NCBI RefSeq assembly: GCF_003480315.1
Contig: NZ_QUIV01000002.1
Span: forward strand, 177,842 to 241,841
Source: Clostridium sp. AM33-3
GTDB taxonomy: Bacteria > Bacillota > Clostridia > Lachnospirales > Lachnospiraceae
Direction: 5' to 3'
Length of the DNA stretch: 64,000 nt
The notes below the pieces were generated by a model. That model searched no databases. It worked only from the letters and a program-made list of their open reading frames with translations, and was not told the origin of the DNA. Made by a program: the position numbers and the translations under genes. Shown here piece by piece: positions 16,540 to 24,781 of the stretch; position 1 is the stretch's first letter; each line of letters opens with the position of its first letter.

Positions 16540-18544
16540 GGATAGTTACCTCCTCGCAGGGTAATGTAAAGGTAAAGATACAGCCAGAGGGCGTGTTGTC
16601 AGAGACGGAAATTTCTCCTCCATGGGCCCGGATGATGGAGCGGCATAAACAGAGTCCAAGTCCCAGACTGCGGCGGCTGTCCGCAATGCGGTTTGCACCG
16701 GTATAGCACATATCAAAGACAAACGGCTTTGCCTCATCCGGAATGCCCGGACCGTCATCCGTGACACGGATCCGCACGTCGGATTCCAGCTTATCCGTCA
16801 GAATCTGGATCCGGCTGCCCTTTTGTGTGTATTTGATGGCATTATCCACAAGGTTGATGATGACCTGCACAATGAGCCGGGCATCCATGCGGGCAAGCAG
16901 AAAATCATCGGTGCTTTCTGCTGTAATGCTATGTTCAACGCTTTGACGGCTGACATGACGGAGCGCTTCGGAAATGACCTCGCTGACCAGTTCGGTTTCC
17001 ATGCGTAGGTTCATGCGGCCATCTTCAATACGGGTGACAGCCAGCAGATTTTCTACCAGATTGATCAGCCACATGGAATCGTCGTAGATGTCCGCGTAGA
17101 TCTGCAGCCGGGTGGCCTCATCGATGGCGGAATGGTTGGAGAGCAGGTTGCTGGCATTGCCGGATATGGCAGTCAGCGGGGTGCGCAGATCATGGGAGAT
17201 GGTACGCAGCAGATTGGCTCGGAGCCGTTCCTTTTCCATCAGAAGCGCTGCCTGCTCCTTTTCCCGGATATTCTGGCGGTTTTCCATGGCCAGGGCGCCC
17301 TCTCCCAGTATGGAAACCAGAACGCTGTATTCAAAGGAATCCATGGGATGCTCTCCGGCTTCCATGCCGGCAACTCCATAGACAGCGTTCTGTACCCGGA
17401 TGGCCAGATAATGGCACAGAGCATCCGGAAAGGTGTCGGTATAGGCACCGGCCCGTTTATTGTGAGCCAGAACCCACAGGGCAACCTCCCGCTCCCCGGG
17501 GCAGGTCAGAAATTCGGATTTTTCTGCGGAAGCAGGATCCGGGGAGAGGATGGGAGTTCCTAATGTCCCATGCTGAACCGGATAAATGATAATGTGTTTT
17601 CCGAGTAATTTTTGGATCTGGGAAATCAGGGTATTCAGGATGGCTTTGTCGGTTTCTGCTTTTTGCAGAAGCTGGTTGGTGTCAAACAGGACCTTGGTGC
17701 GGTAGGCCAGCTTGGCGGACTGGCGGGCGTGATCCTTCAGGCGGGTGGTCAGGGCACTGCTTAACAGGGCCACGGCAAACATCACAATAAAGGTGACCGG
17801 ATAATCCTTTCCGTACACATGAAAGGTGAAGCGTGGAGTGGTAAAAAAATAGTTAAAAACAATAACGCTGCAGGCAGAAGCCAGCAGACTGCAGCTCCAT
17901 CCGGTCGTGGCGATAGAGGCCAGCAGGACTCCGAGGATATAAAGCGTGATGATGTTTGCCTCAGACAGTCCGGCCTGGTAGAAGAAGAGGCCGGTCAGTG
18001 TCACGGAAATCAGAATGAAAATGGTACGCAGCAGATCTGTGGCCTGAATATGCCAGCCTGCGGACCGGAGATGCTTGTTGAGGTGGTAGCTGCTATGAAC
18101 GGAGGCGGCATCCGGAATGATGTAGATATCCAGATTTGGCGCGATCTCAGTCAGCTTTTCTGTCAGGGACGGCTTGCTCCAGAGATGCTGCCGCCGGATA
18201 TTGCTGCGGCCAAGGACAATTTTGGTAATATTGTTGAGGCGCGAAAATTCCGCGATCTGATAGGAAACATCGTCACCGTATACCGTTTCGATGGAGGCTC
18301 CAAGCTGCTCGGCCAGACGCATATGTTCTTTCAGACGGTTCTGATTTTCTTCGGACATGGCAGAATGATCAGGCGTCTGGACATAGAGTGCAGTCAGTGT
18401 GCCATGAAAAGCCTCGGCCATGCGGGCACCCGTCTGCACGATCCTTAAGTTTGAGGGTGCAGAAGAAAGACAGACAAGGATGTGTTCCCTCGTCTGTCTT
18501 TCGGGATGGGCGGTTTCAGGATGAATGGAAGCGTGTATTGTCAT
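16532..18544 (-). CDS. kdpD: KdpD-like sensor histidine kinase lacking the N-terminal KdpD domain
   Basis: Membrane kinase of 670 residues, against about 890 in full-length KdpD. It begins directly with a universal-stress-protein-like domain (about 20-145), then a four-helix DUF4118 membrane segment (about 165-262), a GAF-like linker (about 285-410), a HisKA domain with TISHDLRTPLTAISG and an HATPase domain with NLVDNAIKYT, DDGPGIPDE and RSLGLGLCLC. The roughly 210-residue N-terminal KdpD domain with its P-loop, which binds c-di-AMP in some family members, is absent. The start at 18544 is weakly supported. It lies downstream of trkH, trkA and a membrane peptide and is coupled to kdpE. Confidence 0.9.
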   Translation of the reverse strand: MTIHASIHPETAHPERQTREHILVCLSSAPSNLRIVQTGARMAEAFHGTLTALYVQTPDHSAMSEENQNRLKEHMRLAEQLGASIETVYGDDVSYQIAEFSRLNNITKIVLGRSNIRRQHLWSKPSLTEKLTEIAPNLDIYIIPDAASVHSSYHLNKHLRSAGWHIQATDLLRTIFILISVTLTGLFFYQAGLSEANIITLYILGVLLASIATTGWSCSLLASACSVIVFNYFFTTPRFTFHVYGKDYPVTFIVMFAVALLSSALTTRLKDHARQSAKLAYRTKVLFDTNQLLQKAETDKAILNTLISQIQKLLGKHIIIYPVQHGTLGTPILSPDPASAEKSEFLTCPGEREVALWVLAHNKRAGAYTDTFPDALCHYLAIRVQNAVYGVAGMEAGEHPMDSFEYSVLVSILGEGALAMENRQNIREKEQAALLMEKERLRANLLRTISHDLRTPLTAISGNASNLLSNHSAIDEATRLQIYADIYDDSMWLINLVENLLAVTRIEDGRMNLRMETELVSEVISEALRHVSRQSVEHSITAESTDDFLLARMDARLIVQVIINLVDNAIKYTQKGSRIQILTDKLESDVRIRVTDDGPGIPDEAKPFVFDMCYTGANRIADSRRSLGLGLCLCRSIIRAHGGEISVSDNTPSGCIFTFTLPCEEVTIHE

Positions 18545-18592
18545 GGGAAAGTCCTCCGTTTACCCTTATCATAAAACGAATGGTCTGTGAAA

Positions 18593-18766
18593 TCAATCCA
18601 AAGTATCATTCTCTTCAGGTATTGGCCTATCCGGGTCCGGCCGCTGCTGTTCCATGCGCAGATTCCCTTTGCGCAGCCGGTCCAGAATCTGGTCAATCCG
18701 GCTCATAAGCAGATAGATGAAGGTAAAAAACAGGATGAGAAGGAGAATCAGAATCAGATTTTCCAT
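18593..18766 (-). CDS. Small single-span membrane peptide in trk operon
   Basis: A 57-residue protein with a very hydrophobic helix at residues 3-21 (LILILLLILFFTFIYLL) and a charged, Arg- and Pro-rich cytosolic tail ending in EENDTLD. The ATG at 18766 has CGGAGG seven bases upstream. It starts 16 bases after trkA stops and is followed by the kdpD-like gene. Its place recalls KdpF, a small peptide that stabilises the Kdp complex, but there is no sequence match that I can state. A role in TrkH assembly or in signalling to the kinase is conjecture. Confidence 0.6.
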   Translation of the reverse strand: MENLILILLLILFFTFIYLLMSRIDQILDRLRKGNLRMEQQRPDPDRPIPEENDTLD

Positions 18767-18782
18767 AAGATTACCTCCGAAA

Positions 18783-19430
18783 TCAGATCCGGAAACATTT
18801 CTGCAGATCGCGGTAGCGGCCAAGGACCAGGATGGAGTCTCCTGCGCAAAAACTGGTCTGCGGTGTAACCGAATACTCAATTTTGCCATTATGGCGCACT
18901 CCGATGATGTTGATGCCATACTGCTTCCGGATGTCGATCTGCGAGACACTCATGCCGATCCACTGGTCAGGAAGATCGACTTCAAACAGATCATGATCTC
19001 CGTCAAGATCAACAAAATCCCGGATGTGGTTAGAGCTGCAGCGAATGGCGGTCCACTTGGCCAGCTGTTTTTCCGGGTAGACGACTTCATCCGCACCGTT
19101 GCGCAGCAGAAACTTGGCATGGACATCTCTGGCAGCCCGGGAGACAACCAGTCTGGCACCAAGCTCCTTTAAGAGCGATGTAGTTTCCAGAGAGCTTTGA
19201 AAGTCAGTTCCGATGGCAACAATGCAGACATCGAAATTGCGTACGCCCAGGGAAGAAAGAAAATCCTCCGAGGTGCTGTCACCAATCTGAGCGCTGGTCA
19301 GGAAAGGAAGAGCTTCGTTGACACGCACCTCATTATGATCGACTGCCATCACCTGGTGCCCCAGGGAATGCAGCTCCATGGCAATATGTTTTCCAAAACG
19401 GCCGAGGCCAATCAGTAAAATTGATTTCAT
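18783..19430 (-). CDS. trkA: TrkA/KtrA-type potassium uptake regulatory subunit
   Basis: Cytosolic RCK subunit that gates the TrkH/KtrB channel. The 215-residue protein has an N-terminal Rossmann RCK-N domain with the motif GLGRFGKHIAMEL (about 7-19) and VMAVDHNEVRV, and a C-terminal RCK-C domain (about 135-215: VSQIDIRKQYGINIIGVRHNGK). One RCK unit, as in KtrA rather than double-unit E. coli TrkA. It follows the trkH gene by 19 bases with AAGGAG before its ATG. Confidence 0.93.
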   Translation of the reverse strand: MKSILLIGLGRFGKHIAMELHSLGHQVMAVDHNEVRVNEALPFLTSAQIGDSTSEDFLSSLGVRNFDVCIVAIGTDFQSSLETTSLLKELGARLVVSRAARDVHAKFLLRNGADEVVYPEKQLAKWTAIRCSSNHIRDFVDLDGDHDLFEVDLPDQWIGMSVSQIDIRKQYGINIIGVRHNGKIEYSVTPQTSFCAGDSILVLGRYRDLQKCFRI

Positions 19431-19449
19431 AATCTTGCTCCTTTACGTG

Positions 19450-20781
19450 TTATCCTACAGTGATTTTTTCCAGCGGATATTTGCCAAACCGGATCCGGTG
19501 TCCGGACAATGCGGCGTAGATTAAAGTCAGTCCTCCGACTCTTCCCAGATACATCAGAATGATCAGGATGATCCGGGAGATACTTCCGAGTCCGGGAGTA
19601 ATGCCGAAGCTGAGACCGACCGTGCCTACCGCTGAGGCTGTTTCAAACATACATGCCATCATGGGAAGCTCCTCTATGCGGCTGATGAGAAATGCGCCGG
19701 TCAGACAGAGACTGAGATACATCATCAGGATGGAGGCAGCATTTGCTACAGTTTCCGGGGCAATCCGGCGCTTAAACAGCTCCGGGTTTTCGTTCCGCCG
19801 AAAGACAGATACGGCAGTGGCGGTAAGAACTGCGAGGGTAGTGGTTTTCATGCCTCCTGCTGTAGAACCGGGACTTCCGCCGATGAGCATCAGAATAATG
19901 GTCAGCATCTGGCCGGATTCAGTGAGTTTACTGAAGTCTGCTGTGTTAAAACCGGCAGTTCGTGGAGTTACCGACTGAAACAAGGATAAAAGGATCCTGG
20001 TTCCAAAGCCTCCCTGTCGGAATTCTCCGAAATAAAAATAGAGGGCCGGCAACAGGATCAGGATAGCCGTGGTGGTTAAGATGACCTTGCTCTGCATCCG
20101 GTAACGGCTGAAATGCAGATGGTTACTGCGGATATCTTCCCAGGTCAGAAAGCCGATGCCGCCGATGATGATAAGTGCCATGATGACCAGGTTGACCAGT
20201 GGGTTTGCGGCATAAAGTGTGAGGGAAGAAAAGGGAATACGGATCCCCATCAGGTCGATCCCTGCGTTGCAGAAGGCGGAAATGGAATGGAACACGGCCA
20301 TCCAGAGTCCGCGGATGGGGCCAAAATCTCTGCAAAATACAGGGGCCAGCAGAGCGGCACCGGACAGCTCGATCAGGAGCGTAGCCCGGATGATAAAGCC
20401 GGTCAGGCGCACAATGCCGCTCATCTTTGGTGCGGCCACGGCTTCCTGCATGGTACTGCGCTGCATCAGACCGATCTTGCGTCCGGAAACAATGGTGACT
20501 GCCGCAGCGACAGTTACGACTCCCATGCCGCCAATCTGGATCAGCACCAGGATCACAGCCTGACCGAAAACGGACCAGTAGGTACCGGTATCCACCACGA
20601 TCAGACCCGTTACGCAGACGGAGGTGGTGGAGGTGAATAATGCACTTAAAAACGGAGTAACGCAGTGGGTGGCGGAGGAAACCGGCAGCATTAAAAGAAG
20701 TGCACCGGCCAGAATGACTCCGGCAAATCCCAGGACAATGATCTGAAAAGAATTTAATGGTTTTATGGAAAATGGTTTCAT
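19450..20781 (-). CDS. trkH: TrkH/KtrB-type potassium transporter
   Basis: Ion-conducting membrane subunit of the Trk/Ktr potassium system. The 443-residue protein contains repeated membrane-pore-membrane units with filter-like loops (TSTTSVCVTGL, SAFCNAGIDLMG, TPRTAGFNT, TASAVGTVGLS), matching the four-repeat pore. The start is placed at 20781 (MKPFSIKPLNSFQII); the longer frame runs through the promoter region and has no ribosome binding site. On the minus strand a TATAAT lies at 20836-20841, giving a short leader. First gene of the operon trkH-trkA-peptide-kdpD-kdpE. Confidence 0.93.
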   Translation of the reverse strand: MKPFSIKPLNSFQIIVLGFAGVILAGALLLMLPVSSATHCVTPFLSALFTSTTSVCVTGLIVVDTGTYWSVFGQAVILVLIQIGGMGVVTVAAAVTIVSGRKIGLMQRSTMQEAVAAPKMSGIVRLTGFIIRATLLIELSGAALLAPVFCRDFGPIRGLWMAVFHSISAFCNAGIDLMGIRIPFSSLTLYAANPLVNLVIMALIIIGGIGFLTWEDIRSNHLHFSRYRMQSKVILTTTAILILLPALYFYFGEFRQGGFGTRILLSLFQSVTPRTAGFNTADFSKLTESGQMLTIILMLIGGSPGSTAGGMKTTTLAVLTATAVSVFRRNENPELFKRRIAPETVANAASILMMYLSLCLTGAFLISRIEELPMMACMFETASAVGTVGLSFGITPGLGSISRIILIILMYLGRVGGLTLIYAALSGHRIRFGKYPLEKITVG

Positions 20782-20923
20782 GGATACAGCTCCAATCTTC
20801 TGTCGGGTAGTGATACCGCTGTTTTTGTTAGTTCTATTATAGAAAAAAAGAGTTAAAGAGGGCACAAAGGTATTTTGCCCGGTATTAAGATGGTACAAAG
20901 ATTCTGGCTCCTGCTTTTCTGTA

Positions 20924-20952
20924 TTGTATGGAAAATAGTGAAAATATATAGT
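20924..20952 (+). promoter_or_regulatory. Promoter of DUF3810-type gene
   Basis: TTGTAT (20924-20929) and TATAGT (20947-20952) are spaced by 17 bases, 65 bases before the start codon of the gene at 21017. Confidence 0.6.
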
Positions 20953-21016
20953 AAACTATAGTAAAAAGCATGCCGTTATTGGACAATATTTGAGGTACAC
21001 ATTTCAGGAGAGATTC

Positions 21017-22132
21017 ATGAAAAAGAATAAGCGATATGGCAGTCAATATCTTGTAGCAGCAGGAATCTCCCTGCTGCTTCTGACAGCAGTATTTCAGCTT
21101 TCTGCCCGGACACTTCCGGGCTTTGGCACCTGGTATGCCCACCATATTTACCCGTGGATTGTGGAAAGTGTAGGCCGATTAACCGGGCTGCTGCCATTTT
21201 CTGTAGTGGAGATGGGTCTGTATGGTCTGCTGTGCCTGCTGTTTCTGGATGTGGTGCGACTGTCTATGGCGGCAATCCGTGCGGAACATGCTAAAATCCT
21301 GACAGTCATTGGCAGGCGGTGGCTTTTGATCGTCGGTGCGCTTCTGTTTTCCTATACCGTCAACTGCGGCATCAACTACTATGCATCCTCTTTTTCCTCT
21401 TACGCCGGTCTGGAGGATGGCACTTACACCGTGGAAGAGCTGGAGACCCTGTGCAGTGATCTGGTGGAGCTGGTCAATGAATCCGCAAAAACCGGTCGGC
21501 AGTCTTACCGGGAGCATCGCAGTGTCTGGCGGGCGGAAGCGGTAACAGCCATGCAGGCGGCGGGAGAACAATTCTCCTGTCTGGCCGGATTTTATCCAAA
21601 ACCAAAGGAGGTTTTGGTATCCCAGATCCTTTCCGTGCAGCAGTTATGTGGGGTATATTCTCCGTTTACCGTGGAAGCAAATTTTAATGGAGATATGCCG
21701 GATTACAACGTGCCCCATACCCTTTGCCATGAGTTATCCCATCTGAAGGGCTTTATGCGGGAGGATGAGGCGAATTTTATCGGATATCTGGCCTGTATTT
21801 CATCAGAAAACGAAGTGTTTCGCTACAGCGGTTACCTGACCGGCTGGGTTTACGCGGGAAATGCCCTGGCGCGGGCAGACATGAAGCGTTACATAGAACT
21901 GACGAACCAGCTTTGCGAAGAAGCAAGGCAGGACCTGGATGAAAATTCGGATTTCTGGAACCGGTATGAAAGCAGGGTATCGGAGGCGGCAACCCGGATG
22001 AATGACACTTATCTGAAAATGAACTCCCAGGCCGACGGCATGAAAAGCTACGGAAGGATGGTGGACCTGATGTTATCCTACCGAAGAATACAGCAGCGAT
22101 TTCTTAACGAAAACTTGATAAATTTGGATTAA
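21017..22132 (+). CDS. DUF3810-type membrane protein, putative zinc metallopeptidase
   Basis: A 371-residue protein. Three hydrophobic segments lie in the N-terminal third (about 8-28, 56-76, 95-113), followed by a large soluble domain. The motif HELSHLKGFMREDEANF near residue 245 is an HExxH-like zinc site (HELSH) with a downstream Glu (EDEANFIGYLA) that could be the third ligand, as in gluzincin-type peptidases. No substrate is known. Start chosen at ATG 21017 because CAGGAGAG precedes it. It stands alone between divergent trkH and the glgB promoter. Confidence 0.75.
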   Translation: MKKNKRYGSQYLVAAGISLLLLTAVFQLSARTLPGFGTWYAHHIYPWIVESVGRLTGLLPFSVVEMGLYGLLCLLFLDVVRLSMAAIRAEHAKILTVIGRRWLLIVGALLFSYTVNCGINYYASSFSSYAGLEDGTYTVEELETLCSDLVELVNESAKTGRQSYREHRSVWRAEAVTAMQAAGEQFSCLAGFYPKPKEVLVSQILSVQQLCGVYSPFTVEANFNGDMPDYNVPHTLCHELSHLKGFMREDEANFIGYLACISSENEVFRYSGYLTGWVYAGNALARADMKRYIELTNQLCEEARQDLDENSDFWNRYESRVSEAATRMNDTYLKMNSQADGMKSYGRMVDLMLSYRRIQQRFLNENLINLD

Positions 22133-22137
22133 ACCAG

Positions 22138-22166
22138 TGGAAAACGCGAGAAAAATCGGCTATAAT
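22138..22166 (+). promoter_or_regulatory. Promoter of glgB
   Basis: TGGAAA (22138-22143) and TATAAT (22161-22166) are spaced by 17 bases, with the start codon at 22250 giving a leader of about 77 nt. Confidence 0.65.
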
Positions 22167-22249
22167 AAATTTCAGAATTAATGAACGGAAAATTTGAAAA
22201 GTCGCAATTTTTGTCGAATTTCCGACTCTATATTTTGGGAGGGCTATCA

Positions 22250-24670
22250 ATGGATCAGGTATTATATGATTTAATGGACTGGGCTGGAATTGAGGAAATC
22301 GTGTATTCCGAGGCGGCAAATCCGGAACGCCTTCTGGGAGCGCATGAGGTGGAAGAGGGACTGCTGATCCAGGTGTTCATGCCGCACGCGGTAGCTGTGG
22401 CAGCGAAGGTTGGAAATGAGAGCTATCCCATGGAGCTGCAGGACGAGGCCGGATACTATGCGGTGCTCTTGCATGGGAAGAAGATGAGCAAATATCTTCT
22501 GGAGATTACTTACGATAACGGGACAACGGAGGAATTGCAGGATCCATACGCATTCCCGTCTCAGTTTACAGACGCAGAGCTGAAAAAGTTTGACGCAGGA
22601 ATCTATTATGATGTATACCGCAAAATGGGTGCGCATCCAATGACCATTGACGGTGTAAACGGTGTTTATTTTGCCGTATGGGCACCGTGTGCCATGCGTG
22701 TCAGTGTGGTCGGTGATTTTAACATGTGGGACGGCCGCCGCAATCAGATGAAACGTCTTGGGGATTCGGGGGTCTTTGAACTGTTTATGCCGGGGCTGAA
22801 GGCCGGGACACTTTACAAATATGAGATCAAGAATCATCGCGGGGAGCCGATGCTGAAATCAGATCCCTACGGAAACTACTCAGAGCTGCGTCCGGACAAT
22901 GCCTCCATCGTCTGGGACCTGGAGCAGTTTACCTGGAGTGATGAGGTCTGGATGAAGAACCGGGAGCTGGAGTCGGCCAAGGACAAGCCGCTTTCCATCT
23001 ATGAACTGCATCTGGGCTCCTGGATGCGCCATGAATTAAAGCTGGACGAAGACGGGGAGCCGGTAACCGGTTCGGAGTTTTACAACTACCGGGAGATTGC
23101 CCCGAAGCTGGCAGAGTATGTGAAAAAGCTGGGCTATACCCATGTGGAGCTGATGCCGGTGATGGAGCATCCGTTAGATGAATCCTGGGGCTATCAGGTA
23201 ACCGGCTACTATGCGCCGACAAGCAGGTATGGCACGCCGGATGATTTTATGTATTTCATGAATTACATGCATGAACAGGGCATCGGCGTGATCCTGGACT
23301 GGGTACCGGCTCATTTTCCGCGTGATGCCCACGGTTTGGCATGCTTCGACGGAAGCTGTGTTTACGAGCATCAGGATCCGAGGCAGGGAGCGCATCCGCA
23401 CTGGGGTACCCTGATCTATAATTACGGACGGCCGCAGGTTACAAACTTCCTGATCGCAAATGCATTGTTCTGGGCAAAGCAGTACCACGCAGACGGTATC
23501 CGTATGGATGCGGTGGCGTCCATGCTGTATCTGGATTACGGCAAGAATGATGGCGAGTGGGTGGCCAATATCTACGGCGGCCATGAGAATCTGGAGGCCG
23601 TGGACTTTCTGAAGCATTTAAACAGTATCTTCAAAAAGGAGATCAGGGGCGGCCTTCTGATCGCGGAGGAATCTACCGCATGGCCGCAGATCACCGGCTC
23701 TGTGAAGGAGAACGGCCTGGGCTTTGATTATAAGTGGAATATGGGCTGGATGAACGATTTTACCGGATACATGCAGTGCGATCCGTATTTCCGCAACCAG
23801 CATTACGGGGAGCTGACCTTCAGCATGCTTTACGCCTACAGTGAGGATTTTGTGCTGGTATTCTCCCACGATGAAGTCGTACATGGAAAGTCTTCCATGC
23901 TCTGCAAGATGCCGGGTGAGACCTATGAGGAAAAGGCGGCAAATCTGCGTACCGCATATGGATTTATGTATGGCCATCCGGGCAAGAAGCTGCTGTTCAT
24001 GGGTCAGGAGTTTGCGCAGATCTCTGAGTGGAATGAGAATGAGGAGCTTCCGTGGAATATTCTGGAATACCCGCTTCATAAGAGCATGCAGGATTATGTG
24101 ACTGCGTTAAATGAGCTTTACCGCACGAGACCTGCCATGTATCAGAAGGATTTTGATGAGGAGGGCTTCGAATGGATCAACTGCACTTCTGCGGCAGATA
24201 ATATTGTTGTCTTTACAAGAAAGACAGACAAACCGGAAGAAACACTGCTCTTTGTCTGCAACTTTGCGCCGGTGCTTCATGAGAAATATCAGATCGGACT
24301 TCCGTTTGCGGGCAGATATAAGGAAATCTTCAACAGTGACGCAAAGCAGTTTGGCGGAAGCGGCAAGGGCAATCCGCGCGTGAGGGCTGCAAAGAAGGAA
24401 GAGTATGATGGTCGTGAGCATTCCATGCAGATCACCGTGCCGCCTATGTCCATGATCGTATTTTGCTGTGAGCCGGCGGCACCAAAGAAAACAGTGGCAA
24501 AGAAGAGCGCTGCAGCGAAAACGACAACGGCCCGGAAGGAAACCGCAACGAAGACAAAAACCGCAGCAAAGACCAAGACTGCAGCAAAGACAAAAGCCGC
24601 AGCAAAGACAAAAACCGCAGCAAAGACGAAAACCGCAGCAAAGACGAAAACTGCAGATAAAAAAGCATAA
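22250..24670 (+). CDS. glgB: 1,4-alpha-glucan branching enzyme with repetitive Lys/Thr/Ala tail
   Basis: Introduces alpha-1,6 branches into glycogen. The 806-residue protein has an N-terminal domain, a CBM48-type domain (about 115-210: YFAVWAPCAMRVSVVGDFNMWDG) and a GH13 barrel with HVELMPVMEHPLDESWGYQ, GIRMDAVASM (nucleophile Asp420), IAEEST (Glu near 473-474) and FSHDEVVHGK. After the C-terminal beta domain comes an extra tail of about 60 residues made of Lys, Thr and Ala, including six tandem KTKTAA-like hexads. Ordinary branching enzymes lack it. Start at 22250 is preferred over 22181 because GGGAGGG precedes it. No other glycogen genes are nearby. Confidence 0.95.
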   Translation: MDQVLYDLMDWAGIEEIVYSEAANPERLLGAHEVEEGLLIQVFMPHAVAVAAKVGNESYPMELQDEAGYYAVLLHGKKMSKYLLEITYDNGTTEELQDPYAFPSQFTDAELKKFDAGIYYDVYRKMGAHPMTIDGVNGVYFAVWAPCAMRVSVVGDFNMWDGRRNQMKRLGDSGVFELFMPGLKAGTLYKYEIKNHRGEPMLKSDPYGNYSELRPDNASIVWDLEQFTWSDEVWMKNRELESAKDKPLSIYELHLGSWMRHELKLDEDGEPVTGSEFYNYREIAPKLAEYVKKLGYTHVELMPVMEHPLDESWGYQVTGYYAPTSRYGTPDDFMYFMNYMHEQGIGVILDWVPAHFPRDAHGLACFDGSCVYEHQDPRQGAHPHWGTLIYNYGRPQVTNFLIANALFWAKQYHADGIRMDAVASMLYLDYGKNDGEWVANIYGGHENLEAVDFLKHLNSIFKKEIRGGLLIAEESTAWPQITGSVKENGLGFDYKWNMGWMNDFTGYMQCDPYFRNQHYGELTFSMLYAYSEDFVLVFSHDEVVHGKSSMLCKMPGETYEEKAANLRTAYGFMYGHPGKKLLFMGQEFAQISEWNENEELPWNILEYPLHKSMQDYVTALNELYRTRPAMYQKDFDEEGFEWINCTSAADNIVVFTRKTDKPEETLLFVCNFAPVLHEKYQIGLPFAGRYKEIFNSDAKQFGGSGKGNPRVRAAKKEEYDGREHSMQITVPPMSMIVFCCEPAAPKKTVAKKSAAAKTTTARKETATKTKTAAKTKTAAKTKAAAKTKTAAKTKTAAKTKTADKKA
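24551..24658 (+). repeat. Six tandem 18-bp units encoding KTKTAA-like hexads
   Basis: Six consecutive in-frame 18-bp units of the type AAGACAAAAACCGCAGCA encode the end of GlgB. Most differences among units are at third positions; one changes Thr to Ala and the last ends in Asp. Confidence 0.93.
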
Positions 24671-24683
24671 AGGAAATCTGGAG

Positions 24684-24716
24684 AAACTGTCAGGTGAAGG
24701 CCTGGCAGTTTTTCTG
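24684..24716 (+). terminator. Rho-independent terminator of glgB
   Basis: AAACTGTCAGG pairs with CCTGGCAGTTT (one G-T pair) and is followed by TTTCTGTTT. Confidence 0.8.
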
Positions 24717-24717
24717 T

Positions 24718-24746
24718 TTGAACTTTACAGAGACCCGTGTTATGAT
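24718..24746 (+). promoter_or_regulatory. Promoter of ribokinase gene
   Basis: TTGAAC (24718-24723) and TATGAT (24741-24746) are spaced by 17 bases, 35 bases before the start codon. Confidence 0.65.
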
Positions 24747-24781
24747 GAACGCAGTATCTGACAGGAGGAGGAAGAATCATC

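Noticed and set aside
22181..22249. Upstream start for glgB
   Set aside because: No ribosome binding site, and the first 23 residues do not belong to the family; the ATG at 22250 follows GGGAGGG.
24551..24658. CRISPR-like array
   Set aside because: The repeats are contiguous without spacers and code in frame for the GlgB tail.
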